From Prolixibacter bellariivorans ATCC BAA-1284 (GTDB taxonomy: Bacteria > Bacteroidota > Bacteroidia > Bacteroidales > Prolixibacteraceae), in NCBI RefSeq assembly GCF_000621705.1, contig NZ_JHXO01000008.1, positions 124,001 to 188,000 on the forward strand: a DNA stretch of 64,000 bases. Reading direction: 5' to 3'. Shown piece by piece: positions 8,675 through 16,454 of the stretch (the stretch's first letter is position 1; the number at the start of each line of letters is the position of its first letter). A program made the position numbers and the translations under genes. The notes below the pieces were generated by a model, which worked only from the letters and a program-made list of their open reading frames with translations, was not told the origin of the DNA and ran no database searches.

Positions 8675-11101
8675 ATGAAAACAACTTACACCTTCTTTCT
8701 TCTGGCTTCCATGTTGTTCTTGCTAAGCAGCTGTGAACAATCCAGGTCACAACTTCAACCAATTCGCGAGGTTCAGGATTTTGATAATGCCTGGAAATTT
8801 CAATTGGGTGATACGATTGGCGCTAATGAAATAGCATTTGATGACAGCAATTGGAGAACATTAAACTTACCTCACGACTGGAGCATTGAAGGTAAATTCG
8901 GTAAAAACAACCCGGCCGGTGTTGGTGGTGGTGCCCTTCCGGGCGGAATCGGCTGGTACCGCAAAACCTTCTCTCTCTCGAAAAAAGATGCCGGGAAAAT
9001 GGTTTACATCGATTTCGATGGCATTTATCACAATTCGGAGATTTGGATCAATGGCCACTATCTTGGCAAACGCCCAAACGGATATATCTCTTTCCAATAC
9101 GATTTAACTCCTTATGTACATTTTGGCGACAGCACCAACCTCATTGCTGTCAAAGTGGACAATTCCAATCAACCCAACTCCCGTTGGTACAGCGGCTCCG
9201 GCATTTACCGGAATGTTCGCCTCGAACTCACCTCCCCGGTTCATATCTCCCATTGGGGAACACACATCACGACACCTGAAGTGAGTAACGAAAATGCATT
9301 GGTGCAGGTTACCACACAGGTTACCAACGATTCAAAGGAATCGAAAAAAATTACTCTCCAGACCACCATTTATAATAAAAATGGAACGGCTGTCGGAGAG
9401 ACTAACAACCAAAAAGAAATTGCAGCGGGTGAAACAGCTTCTTTTGAACAGCAATTCCACGTTCAGCAGCCTGAATTATGGTCGATTGACTCGCCTACTC
9501 TCTACAAAAGTGTTTCGCAGGTTGTCAGCGACAACAAAACCATCGATGATAAAACCGTACCGTTTGGCATTCGGTATTTCAAATTCGATGTGAATAAAGG
9601 ATTCTCTTTGAATGGTGTTTCGATGAAAATCAACGGCGTTTGCATGCACCACGATTTGGGATGCCTGGGAGCAGCCATCAATACCCGGGCTATTCAGCGA
9701 CAGCTGGAAATTTTAAAGGATGCCGGTGTCAACGCCATCCGTACTTCCCACAATCCTCCGGCTCCGGAATTGCTGAACCTGTGTGACAAAATGGGTTTCA
9801 TTGTCATGGATGAAGCCTTCGACATGTGGAAAAAAGCGAAAACAAAATATGATTACTCTCTGGATTGGGACAAGTGGCACAAGCAGGATTTGACCGATCA
9901 GATTCTCCGCGACCGCAATCATCCCAGTGTGATGATTTGGAGCATTGGTAACGAAATTCTGGAGCAATGGGATTCTACCGGAACCAGCATTGCGCGTGAA
10001 CTGGCTGATATTGTTCATCAATACGATACAACCCGTCCCATCACTTCCGCCTGCAACGACCCGCAACCGAGCAACTCTATCATCAAATCCGGCGCTCTCG
10101 ACCTGATTGGTTACAACTACCATCATCAGTTGTATGCCAGCTTCCCGGATTCGTTCCCAGGGCAAAAATTCATTGCTACCGAAACGGTATCAGCGCTGCA
10201 AACAAGAGGTAGTTACGATATGCCGTCAGACAGCATCAGGCTGTGGCCCAAAAGGTGGGATCTTCCGGAAAAAGGAAATCCGGATTACACCTGTTCTTCG
10301 TACGATAACTGCCATGCACCATGGGGTTCGACGCACGAAGAAACACTCAAACTCATTGAGAAATACGGTTTCCTTTCGGGACAATTTATCTGGACAGGAT
10401 TTGATTATTTGGGAGAACCGACACCTTATACATGGCCGGCACGAAGCTCATATTTCGGTATTGTCGATTTAGCCGGTTTCCCGAAAGATGCATACTACCT
10501 CTATCAGAGTGAATGGACCAATAAACCGGTGCTACATATTTTCCCGCACTGGAACTGGAAAAAGGGACAAACCATCGATGTTTGGGCCTATACCAATTGC
10601 GATGAAGTGGAGCTTTTCCTAAACGGAAAATCCATGGGAGTCAGAAAGAAAACAGGTGATAAACTACACCTGATGTGGCGTCTCACCTATGAACCCGGAA
10701 TACTGAAAGCCGTTGGCAAAAAAGATGGAAAGGTAATTCTGACCAAAGAGATTCAAACAGCTGGTGCGCCAGCCAAATTGCAACTATCAGTCGATAGGCC
10801 GCTAATCCATGCCGATGGAAAAGATCTGGCATTTGTAACCGTCAACGTGGTCGATCAGAACGGAACATTGGTACCACATGCCGATAACCTGGTTCACTTT
10901 AATGTAAGTGGAGATGCTTTCGTTGCCGGTGTAGATAATGGAAGCCAAATCAGTCATGAGCCGTTCAAAGCCAATTATCGCCATGCCTTTAACGGGAAAT
11001 GCCTTGTGGTGCTTCAGTCGGATGGGAAAACGGGTAACATCGAACTGACAGCTTCGGCTGACGGACTTCCCGATGCCAAAGCAACCTTAACAGCACAGTA
11101 G
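8675..11101 (+). CDS. Glycoside hydrolase family 2, probable beta-galactosidase lipoprotein
   Basis: A retaining GH2 enzyme that probably removes beta-galactose from oligosaccharide side chains. A lipobox with Cys20 (LLSSC-EQ) anchors it to a membrane. Domain order: sugar-binding jelly roll (about 35-195, with PHDWSIEG and SRWYSGSGIYRNV), immunoglobulin-like domain (about 200-305), TIM barrel (about 308-600), DUF4982-like domain and a C-terminal beta-sandwich to residue 808. The acid/base is Glu427 in IWSIGNE and the nucleophile is Glu503 in IATETVS, both present. GH2 also includes mannosidases and glucuronidases; the galactosidase call rests on architecture and on the alpha-xylosidase and GH3 neighbours. 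It starts 193 bases after the lipoprotein gene, beyond a terminator. Confidence 0.88.
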   Translation: MKTTYTFFLLASMLFLLSSCEQSRSQLQPIREVQDFDNAWKFQLGDTIGANEIAFDDSNWRTLNLPHDWSIEGKFGKNNPAGVGGGALPGGIGWYRKTFSLSKKDAGKMVYIDFDGIYHNSEIWINGHYLGKRPNGYISFQYDLTPYVHFGDSTNLIAVKVDNSNQPNSRWYSGSGIYRNVRLELTSPVHISHWGTHITTPEVSNENALVQVTTQVTNDSKESKKITLQTTIYNKNGTAVGETNNQKEIAAGETASFEQQFHVQQPELWSIDSPTLYKSVSQVVSDNKTIDDKTVPFGIRYFKFDVNKGFSLNGVSMKINGVCMHHDLGCLGAAINTRAIQRQLEILKDAGVNAIRTSHNPPAPELLNLCDKMGFIVMDEAFDMWKKAKTKYDYSLDWDKWHKQDLTDQILRDRNHPSVMIWSIGNEILEQWDSTGTSIARELADIVHQYDTTRPITSACNDPQPSNSIIKSGALDLIGYNYHHQLYASFPDSFPGQKFIATETVSALQTRGSYDMPSDSIRLWPKRWDLPEKGNPDYTCSSYDNCHAPWGSTHEETLKLIEKYGFLSGQFIWTGFDYLGEPTPYTWPARSSYFGIVDLAGFPKDAYYLYQSEWTNKPVLHIFPHWNWKKGQTIDVWAYTNCDEVELFLNGKSMGVRKKTGDKLHLMWRLTYEPGILKAVGKKDGKVILTKEIQTAGAPAKLQLSVDRPLIHADGKDLAFVTVNVVDQNGTLVPHADNLVHFNVSGDAFVAGVDNGSQISHEPFKANYRHAFNGKCLVVLQSDGKTGNIELTASADGLPDAKATLTAQ

Positions 11102-11146
11102 AAACAGAATAATCATAAAATAAATAGCAAAGTATCACTCATTTCT

Positions 11147-11233
11147 ATGAAACAAACCACGGTAAAAAACAGCACTGAAACATCAGCCGTTGACGAGTTT
11201 CATTTGACTAACAAACAATCAATAAACAAATGA
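11147..11233 (+). other. Possible 28-codon leader ORF overlapping the GH31 start
   Basis: An ATG at 11147 opens a 28-codon frame (starting MKQTTVKNSTETSAVDEFHL) whose stop TGA overlaps the GH31 ATG as ATGA, the arrangement used for translational coupling. The DEFH part falls in a DNA stretch that is repeated before the second GH3 gene (16407-16454), where the same frame is instead fused in phase to that gene. There is no evidence that the peptide itself is made. Confidence 0.3.
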
Positions 11234-11237
11234 AAAG
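11191..11237 (+). repeat. Leader repeat copy A, before GH31
   Basis: This 47-nt stretch ending five bases into the GH31 gene matches 16407-16454 at 41 or more positions. It begins TGACGAGTTTCAT and ends AATAAACAAATGAAAAG, thus covering the untranslated leader and the start codon. Confidence 0.75.
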
Positions 11238-13674
11238 GAACAAACCACATTTAGGCATTCGTTCGACTCTAATTGCGGCGGCCGCCTTGGTTTTGGCAAC
11301 CTTCAGCCAACCAACGGTAGCCCAATCTCTGAAGTCGCAGAACGGATTGCTCAATTCGCCAGTGGACATCAGTCCCGATTTCTACAATTTTAAGAATACT
11401 TACTTTGTCGCAGACAGCTTGACCAAGTTCGATCCGGCTACCGGAAAAGGAACAGTCGAATGGCAGCGCAACGTTTACAAAACGCGCCAGGCTTTCGACA
11501 ATATGCTGGCATTTCTGCAACCCGCTCCGGGCAATGAGTTTCCGGGCAGAGAATATGAAGCCAATCCACACCTGCCCTTCTCAATCGGATTTGTTTCGGC
11601 CCGTACTATTCGTATCCGGATGAATACCGGCTTTGTGGCCAAACCGGAAGGTAAATCACTGATGCTGGTCAATGGCGTAGCTCCTGAAGCCAAACCAGGC
11701 ACATGGAAGTATACCAAAATCGACAATGGTTATAAATACAGCAGCGCTTATGGTTCCGTTGTCGTGGAGCAAAACCCATGGCACATCAAAATTTATGATG
11801 CTTCAGGTAAATTGTTAACGCAAACCGACAGTCCTTCGGACAATACCGATACTTACACTCCCATCGTCCCATTCTCGTTTGTCCGTCGTTCATCCGATTA
11901 TTCACGCAGTGTAGCGGCTTCGTTTACGCTTTCGCCGAATGAAAAAATATTTGGCTGTGGTGAATCATTCACCAACTTCAATAAGCGTGGTCAGCGGGTT
12001 GTGCTGTACACCGACGATGCCAACGGTACCCAGAATGAAGCGGAATACAAACCGATTCCATTCTTCATGAGTAGCCGGGGTTACGGTATGTTTATGCACA
12101 CTTCCACACCCATTACCTGCGATTTTGGTGCTTCCTTCCGTGGAGTAAATACCCTGATGATTGGTGATGATCAACTAGACCTGTTTATCTTTCTCGGCGA
12201 ACCGAAAGACATTCTCGATCAGTATACCGACCTAACCGGAAAATCGCCCATGCCTCCGCTGTGGTCATTTGGTCTGTGGATGAGCCGGATTACTTATGAT
12301 TCAGAAAAACAGGGTTACGAAGTAACCGAACATCTCCGTAAGGATAAAATTCCGGCTGATGTGATTCACTTCGATACCGGCTGGTTCGAAACCGATTGGC
12401 GTTGTGACTATAAATTTTCTCCGTCGCGTTTCTCATCTCCTAAAAAAATGATCAGCGACCTGAAAGATAATGGTTTCCGCATCAGTTTGTGGCAGTTGCC
12501 TTATTTCGTTCCAAAGAACACACTCTTCCCGGAAATCGTTAAAAAAGGATTATATGTGAAAGATGCAAAAGGTAATCCTCCTTTTGAAGATGCAACGCTC
12601 GATTTCACCAATCCTGAAACCGTAAAATGGTACCAGGACAAACTGGCTGGCCTGCTAAAAATGGGCGTGAGTGCCATTAAAGTTGACTTTGGTGAAGCTG
12701 CCCCGTTAAATGGTATTTACCACAACGGACGTACAGGCTTTTACGAGCACAACCTCTATCCGCTGCGCTACAATAAAGCCGCTCACGATATCACGAAAGA
12801 GATTACCGGTGATGACATCATTTGGGCACGCAGTACCTGGGCCGGAAGTCAGCGTTACCCGTTGCACTGGGGTGGCGATGCAGCTAACAGCAACACCGCT
12901 ATGGCTTCTGAACTTCGTGCAGGTTTGTCCTTCGGATTGTCCGGATTTGCCTTCTGGAGTCATGATATCGGCGGATTTGTTCAGAAAACACCGGAAGACC
13001 TGTATCGCCGCTGGTTGCCGTTTGGTTTGCTGAGCTCGCACAGCCGTTGTCACGGAGCGCCTCCGAAAGAACCATGGGCATATGGAAAAGACTTCGAAGA
13101 TGCATTCCGCAGAGCGGATAACATGCGTTACCGCCTGATGCCTTATATATACGCGCAAGCGAAAGAATGTACCGAAAAAGGACTGCCGATGGTCCGCGCG
13201 CTTTTCGTAGAATATCCGCACGACGCTGGTTCGTGGTTAGTCGATAACGAATACCTCTTCGGTTCCGACATCCTGGTTGCTCCGCTGTTCGAAGATGAAA
13301 CCGGACGCGATGTCTATCTGCCAAAAGGTGAATGGATCGATTACCAAACCGGGAAAGCTTATGAAGGCGGATGGCATCACATCGAGGCCGGACAGATTCC
13401 TGTAGTCATGCTGGTTCGCGATGGCGCCGTCATTCCACACATCAAGCTGGCGCAGTCAACCAAATACATGGATTGGTCGAAACTGGAACTGGAAGTTTTC
13501 AATACGCATAACAGCAAAGCTTCAGGACTCGTTTGCCTGCCTTCGGACAACAAACTGCATAAAGTAGTGCTCTCAGCTGACGGTAAAAATTACAAACTCG
13601 ATAGCAATCCACTGGAAGGCAAAACAACTTTCAAAGTTGAATCTTATACCTCTTTCATCAAGAAGAATAAATAA
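11230..13674 (+). CDS. Glycoside hydrolase family 31, YicI-like alpha-xylosidase
   Basis: A retaining alpha-glycosidase that most likely removes alpha-1,6-xylose from the non-reducing end of xyloglucan oligosaccharides. A signal peptide of about 31 residues (ending TVA-Q) exports it to the periplasm. The (beta/alpha)8 barrel carries nucleophile Asp486 in IKVDFGE and acid/base Asp550 in HWGGD, followed by LSIGLSG-type blocks (LSFGLSGFAFWSHDIGG) and WLPFGLLSSHSRCHG, all closely resembling E. coli YicI. The N-terminal beta-domain (about 30-330) and the C-terminal beta-sandwich are complete; 814 residues is normal. It starts 129 bases after GH2, and its leader is near-identical to that of the second GH3 gene. 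Specificity for xylose over glucose is inferred from the YicI-type motifs. Confidence 0.9.
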   Translation: MKRNKPHLGIRSTLIAAAALVLATFSQPTVAQSLKSQNGLLNSPVDISPDFYNFKNTYFVADSLTKFDPATGKGTVEWQRNVYKTRQAFDNMLAFLQPAPGNEFPGREYEANPHLPFSIGFVSARTIRIRMNTGFVAKPEGKSLMLVNGVAPEAKPGTWKYTKIDNGYKYSSAYGSVVVEQNPWHIKIYDASGKLLTQTDSPSDNTDTYTPIVPFSFVRRSSDYSRSVAASFTLSPNEKIFGCGESFTNFNKRGQRVVLYTDDANGTQNEAEYKPIPFFMSSRGYGMFMHTSTPITCDFGASFRGVNTLMIGDDQLDLFIFLGEPKDILDQYTDLTGKSPMPPLWSFGLWMSRITYDSEKQGYEVTEHLRKDKIPADVIHFDTGWFETDWRCDYKFSPSRFSSPKKMISDLKDNGFRISLWQLPYFVPKNTLFPEIVKKGLYVKDAKGNPPFEDATLDFTNPETVKWYQDKLAGLLKMGVSAIKVDFGEAAPLNGIYHNGRTGFYEHNLYPLRYNKAAHDITKEITGDDIIWARSTWAGSQRYPLHWGGDAANSNTAMASELRAGLSFGLSGFAFWSHDIGGFVQKTPEDLYRRWLPFGLLSSHSRCHGAPPKEPWAYGKDFEDAFRRADNMRYRLMPYIYAQAKECTEKGLPMVRALFVEYPHDAGSWLVDNEYLFGSDILVAPLFEDETGRDVYLPKGEWIDYQTGKAYEGGWHHIEAGQIPVVMLVRDGAVIPHIKLAQSTKYMDWSKLELEVFNTHNSKASGLVCLPSDNKLHKVVLSADGKNYKLDSNPLEGKTTFKVESYTSFIKKNK

Positions 13675-13682
13675 ATGCTTAT

Positions 13683-13722
13683 CCACCAGCCGTGAGTTTT
13701 TCATGGCTGGTGGTTCTTTTTT
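13683..13722 (+). terminator. Terminator after GH31
   Basis: A 9-bp perfect stem CCACCAGCC (13683-13691) with GGCTGGTGG (13705-13713) is followed by TTCTTTTTT. It lies 8 bases after the GH31 stop and before the first GH3 gene. Confidence 0.8.
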
Positions 13723-13778
13723 GTACAAATTTCCTTTACAACATCTTTGCTTTCTATCCCAATAAGAACCGGTTCACA

Positions 13779-15950
13779 ATGAAATCACATCTCATCACAA
13801 TACTCCTGCTCATTGGACTCTTGCAGGCAGGAATCGGAAAAGCACATGCCCAGTACAAGTATCCATTCCAAAATCCCAACCTTCCGGTAGAAAAACGAAT
13901 AGACAACATTCTATCGCTCATGACACTGGATGAGAAAATCAGCTGCCTGAGTACCGATCCCAGCATTCCCCGACTGGGAATTAAAGGAGCCACTCACGTA
14001 GAAGGCCTGCACGGCGTCTCCATGGGCGGACCGGCGAAATGGGGAAAATATGCCACCCCTACTCCCACCACGACTTTTCCGCAGGCTTACGGTCTGGCCG
14101 AAACCTGGGATCCGGCGCTGCTAAAAAAAGTAGCAGCCGTTGAAGGGTACGAAACCCGATATCTTTTTCAAAATCCAAATTACAAAAGCAAAGGTTTGGT
14201 GGTTCGCGCTCCTAATGCCGATCTGGGCCGCGATCCGCGCTGGGGACGCACCGAAGAGTGCTATGGCGAAGATCCATTCTTTAACGGAACAATGGTCACC
14301 GCCTTCGTAAAAGGCCTTCAGGGCAACAATCACAAATACTGGCTGACGGCTTCGCTGATGAAGCATTTCCTAGCCAACAGCAACGAAGATGAACGAACAT
14401 GGTCATCTTCCAACTTCAACGAACGACTGTTTCGCGAATACTATTCCGTTCCCTTCAGAATGGGAATTGAAGACGGAGGAAGCCAGGCTTACATGGCAGC
14501 TTATAACTCGTGGAATGAAATCCCTATGATGGTTAATCCGGTGCTGAAAAACGTAACCGTGAAGGAATGGGGACAAAAAGGCATCATCTGTACCGATGGC
14601 GGTGCATTGAAATTGCTGATTACGGATCACAAATATTATCCCGATCTGGAAGAAGGAGCAGCCGAGGCAGTAAAAGCCGGCATCAACCAGTTTTTAGACA
14701 ATTATGCTGATGCGATTCGGGCTGCCCTGAAAGACAAACTTTTGACCGAAGCCGATATCGACAGTGTTATTCGGGGTAATTTCCGGGTAATGATCAAACT
14801 CGGATTACTAGATCCACCGAACGACAATCCATATACCCATATTGGACGAAACGGAGAACCCGCTCCCTGGAAGAGTCAAAAGAATAAGGACCTGGTCAAA
14901 CTGGTAACACAGAAATCCATCGTTTTACTGAAAAACGAGAACCAGATGTTGCCCCTTCAGACTGGAAAAACCAGATCGATTGCTGTAATTGGGCGTTTCG
15001 CCAACGAAGTTCTCGGCGATTGGTATGGAGGAACGCCTCCCTACACTATTACACCACTGGATGGCATTCGCAGCCGCGTTGGCGACAGTATTCGCGTTAG
15101 CTATGCTGAAGACAATGCCAATAACCAAGCTGTCGATTTGGCCAAAGCAGCCGACTATGCCATCGTAGTAGTTGGGAACCATCCTACCGGCGATGCAGGC
15201 TGGGCGAAAGTCACCAAACCCAGTTACGGAAAAGAGGCGGTTGACCGCAAATCCATTAATCTGGAAGACGAAGAATTAATTAAGCAAATCCATCGGGTGA
15301 ACCCGAAAACTATCGTGGTACTCGTCAGTAGTTTTCCGTATGCCATTAACTGGACAGAACACAATGTGCCGGCCATTCTACACATGACGCATTGTAGTCA
15401 GGAAGAAGGAAGCGCACTGGCTTCGGTCCTGTTCGGCGATTTCAATCCGGGTGGACGACTGGTGCAAACCTGGCCGCTGGCTATTTCCCAGCTTCCTCCC
15501 CGCCTCGACTACGATATCCGGAAAGGCAGGACCTACATGTATTTCAAGGGAAAACCACTCTATCCATTCGGATTTGGATTGAGCTACACCACTTTTAAAT
15601 ACAGCAACTTGACAGTCAATTCAGATAATATACAAGCTGGAAAACCGCTGACCGTTTCCTTCGACATTACCAATACCGGAAAACGTGCGGGTGATGAAGT
15701 AGCACAACTGTACGTCCGTCATTTGCATTCGGAAGTACAACGCCCTAAAAAGGAATTAAAAGGCTTTGAAAGAATAACGATTCAACCGGGAAAAACAAAA
15801 ACAGTCAGCTTACAGCTACACGCAAAGGATTTAGCGTATTGGAATGAAGTAAAGAAAGCCTTCACGGTAGAACCGGACCGCATTCAACTGCAAATCGGCA
15901 GTTCATCAGATGATATACGGTTAACAAAAGAAATACAAGTAAAGGAATAA
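13779..15950 (+). CDS. Glycoside hydrolase family 3, beta-glucosidase or beta-xylosidase
   Basis: An exo-acting retaining beta-glycosidase. The ATG at 13779 gives 723 residues and a clear signal peptide ending AHA-Q near residue 24; a frame open from 13692 adds a segment without signal features. Order: GH3 N-terminal barrel (about 40-370, with GLHGVSMGGP, LGRDPRWGRTEECYGEDP and LMKHFLANS), GH3 C-terminal domain (about 400-610) and fibronectin-III-like domain ending IQLQIGSSSDDIRL. The nucleophile position is Asp273, in CTDGGAL rather than the commoner SDW/SDxxA form. The substrate cannot be decided between glucose and xylose. It is the second hydrolase after the lipoprotein and lies 105 bases beyond GH31, past a terminator. 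Confidence 0.9.
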   Translation: MKSHLITILLLIGLLQAGIGKAHAQYKYPFQNPNLPVEKRIDNILSLMTLDEKISCLSTDPSIPRLGIKGATHVEGLHGVSMGGPAKWGKYATPTPTTTFPQAYGLAETWDPALLKKVAAVEGYETRYLFQNPNYKSKGLVVRAPNADLGRDPRWGRTEECYGEDPFFNGTMVTAFVKGLQGNNHKYWLTASLMKHFLANSNEDERTWSSSNFNERLFREYYSVPFRMGIEDGGSQAYMAAYNSWNEIPMMVNPVLKNVTVKEWGQKGIICTDGGALKLLITDHKYYPDLEEGAAEAVKAGINQFLDNYADAIRAALKDKLLTEADIDSVIRGNFRVMIKLGLLDPPNDNPYTHIGRNGEPAPWKSQKNKDLVKLVTQKSIVLLKNENQMLPLQTGKTRSIAVIGRFANEVLGDWYGGTPPYTITPLDGIRSRVGDSIRVSYAEDNANNQAVDLAKAADYAIVVVGNHPTGDAGWAKVTKPSYGKEAVDRKSINLEDEELIKQIHRVNPKTIVVLVSSFPYAINWTEHNVPAILHMTHCSQEEGSALASVLFGDFNPGGRLVQTWPLAISQLPPRLDYDIRKGRTYMYFKGKPLYPFGFGLSYTTFKYSNLTVNSDNIQAGKPLTVSFDITNTGKRAGDEVAQLYVRHLHSEVQRPKKELKGFERITIQPGKTKTVSLQLHAKDLAYWNEVKKAFTVEPDRIQLQIGSSSDDIRLTKEIQVKE

Positions 15951-16446
15951 GCATAATAGTGGAGAAAGGCATCGGATTACGATGACCCGGGATGAAAAAA
16001 AGCAACATGATTCAATTCGCAAAACGGAAAAGAATTCAACAACCAGGTTTAATTTGGCTGGTATTAGCCATGTGCATTGTTCCCTTTGGGAGACTACCGT
16101 CTTCAAAATAAAAACATCGGGAAAAGCAATACTAAACCCGCATTATGTAAATCGCAAATAATGTGTTCAATAGGTCGAATTTTACATTTATTAACACAGA
16201 ATCTATTTCGAATGCATCGGGTTATTTTGTAATATTGACAATATTACCAACCAGGATACCTAACCATTATTAAGCTTATTTCTTTTGATTTCCGAGCAAT
16301 TTAGGGCCCGGGACACTCCGAAATGTGAGCATTCCGGTAAGCGTTTTGATTCAGAAAATGAAACGGGTCAGTGTGAAAGTTTCAATTGCGAAACAGAACG
16401 ACGAAATGACGAGTTTCATATGACCATAAAAACAATGAATAAACAA
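15951..16446. other. Intergenic stretch before the second GH3 gene
   Basis: About 500 bases separate the two GH3 genes. The stretch holds a perfect 9-1-9 inverted repeat (16229-16247) and the leader repeat copy B (16407-16454). The reading frame of the second GH3 gene is open back to 16285 but that part carries no domain. I see no other gene. Confidence 0.5.
16229..16247. promoter_or_regulatory. Perfect inverted repeat, candidate operator before the second GH3 gene
   Basis: GTAATATTG (16229-16237) and CAATATTAC (16239-16247) are exact reverse complements around a single A. It lies 200 bases before the GH3 start in otherwise non-coding DNA. The form suits a dimeric helix-turn-helix regulator. 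No regulator gene of the glycan locus is in the window. Confidence 0.5.
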
Positions 16447-16454
16447 ATGAAAAG
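16407..16454 (+). repeat. Leader repeat copy B, before the second GH3
   Basis: This 48-nt element matches copy A before GH31 (11191-11237), including the shared block TGACGAGTTTCAT and the block spanning the start codon. One extra base relative to copy A puts the DEFH-encoding frame in phase with the GH3 gene. Confidence 0.75.

Noticed and set aside
12706-13221. 171-codon minus-strand frame inside GH31
   Set aside because: Covers the GH31 catalytic part in antisense; no independent evidence.
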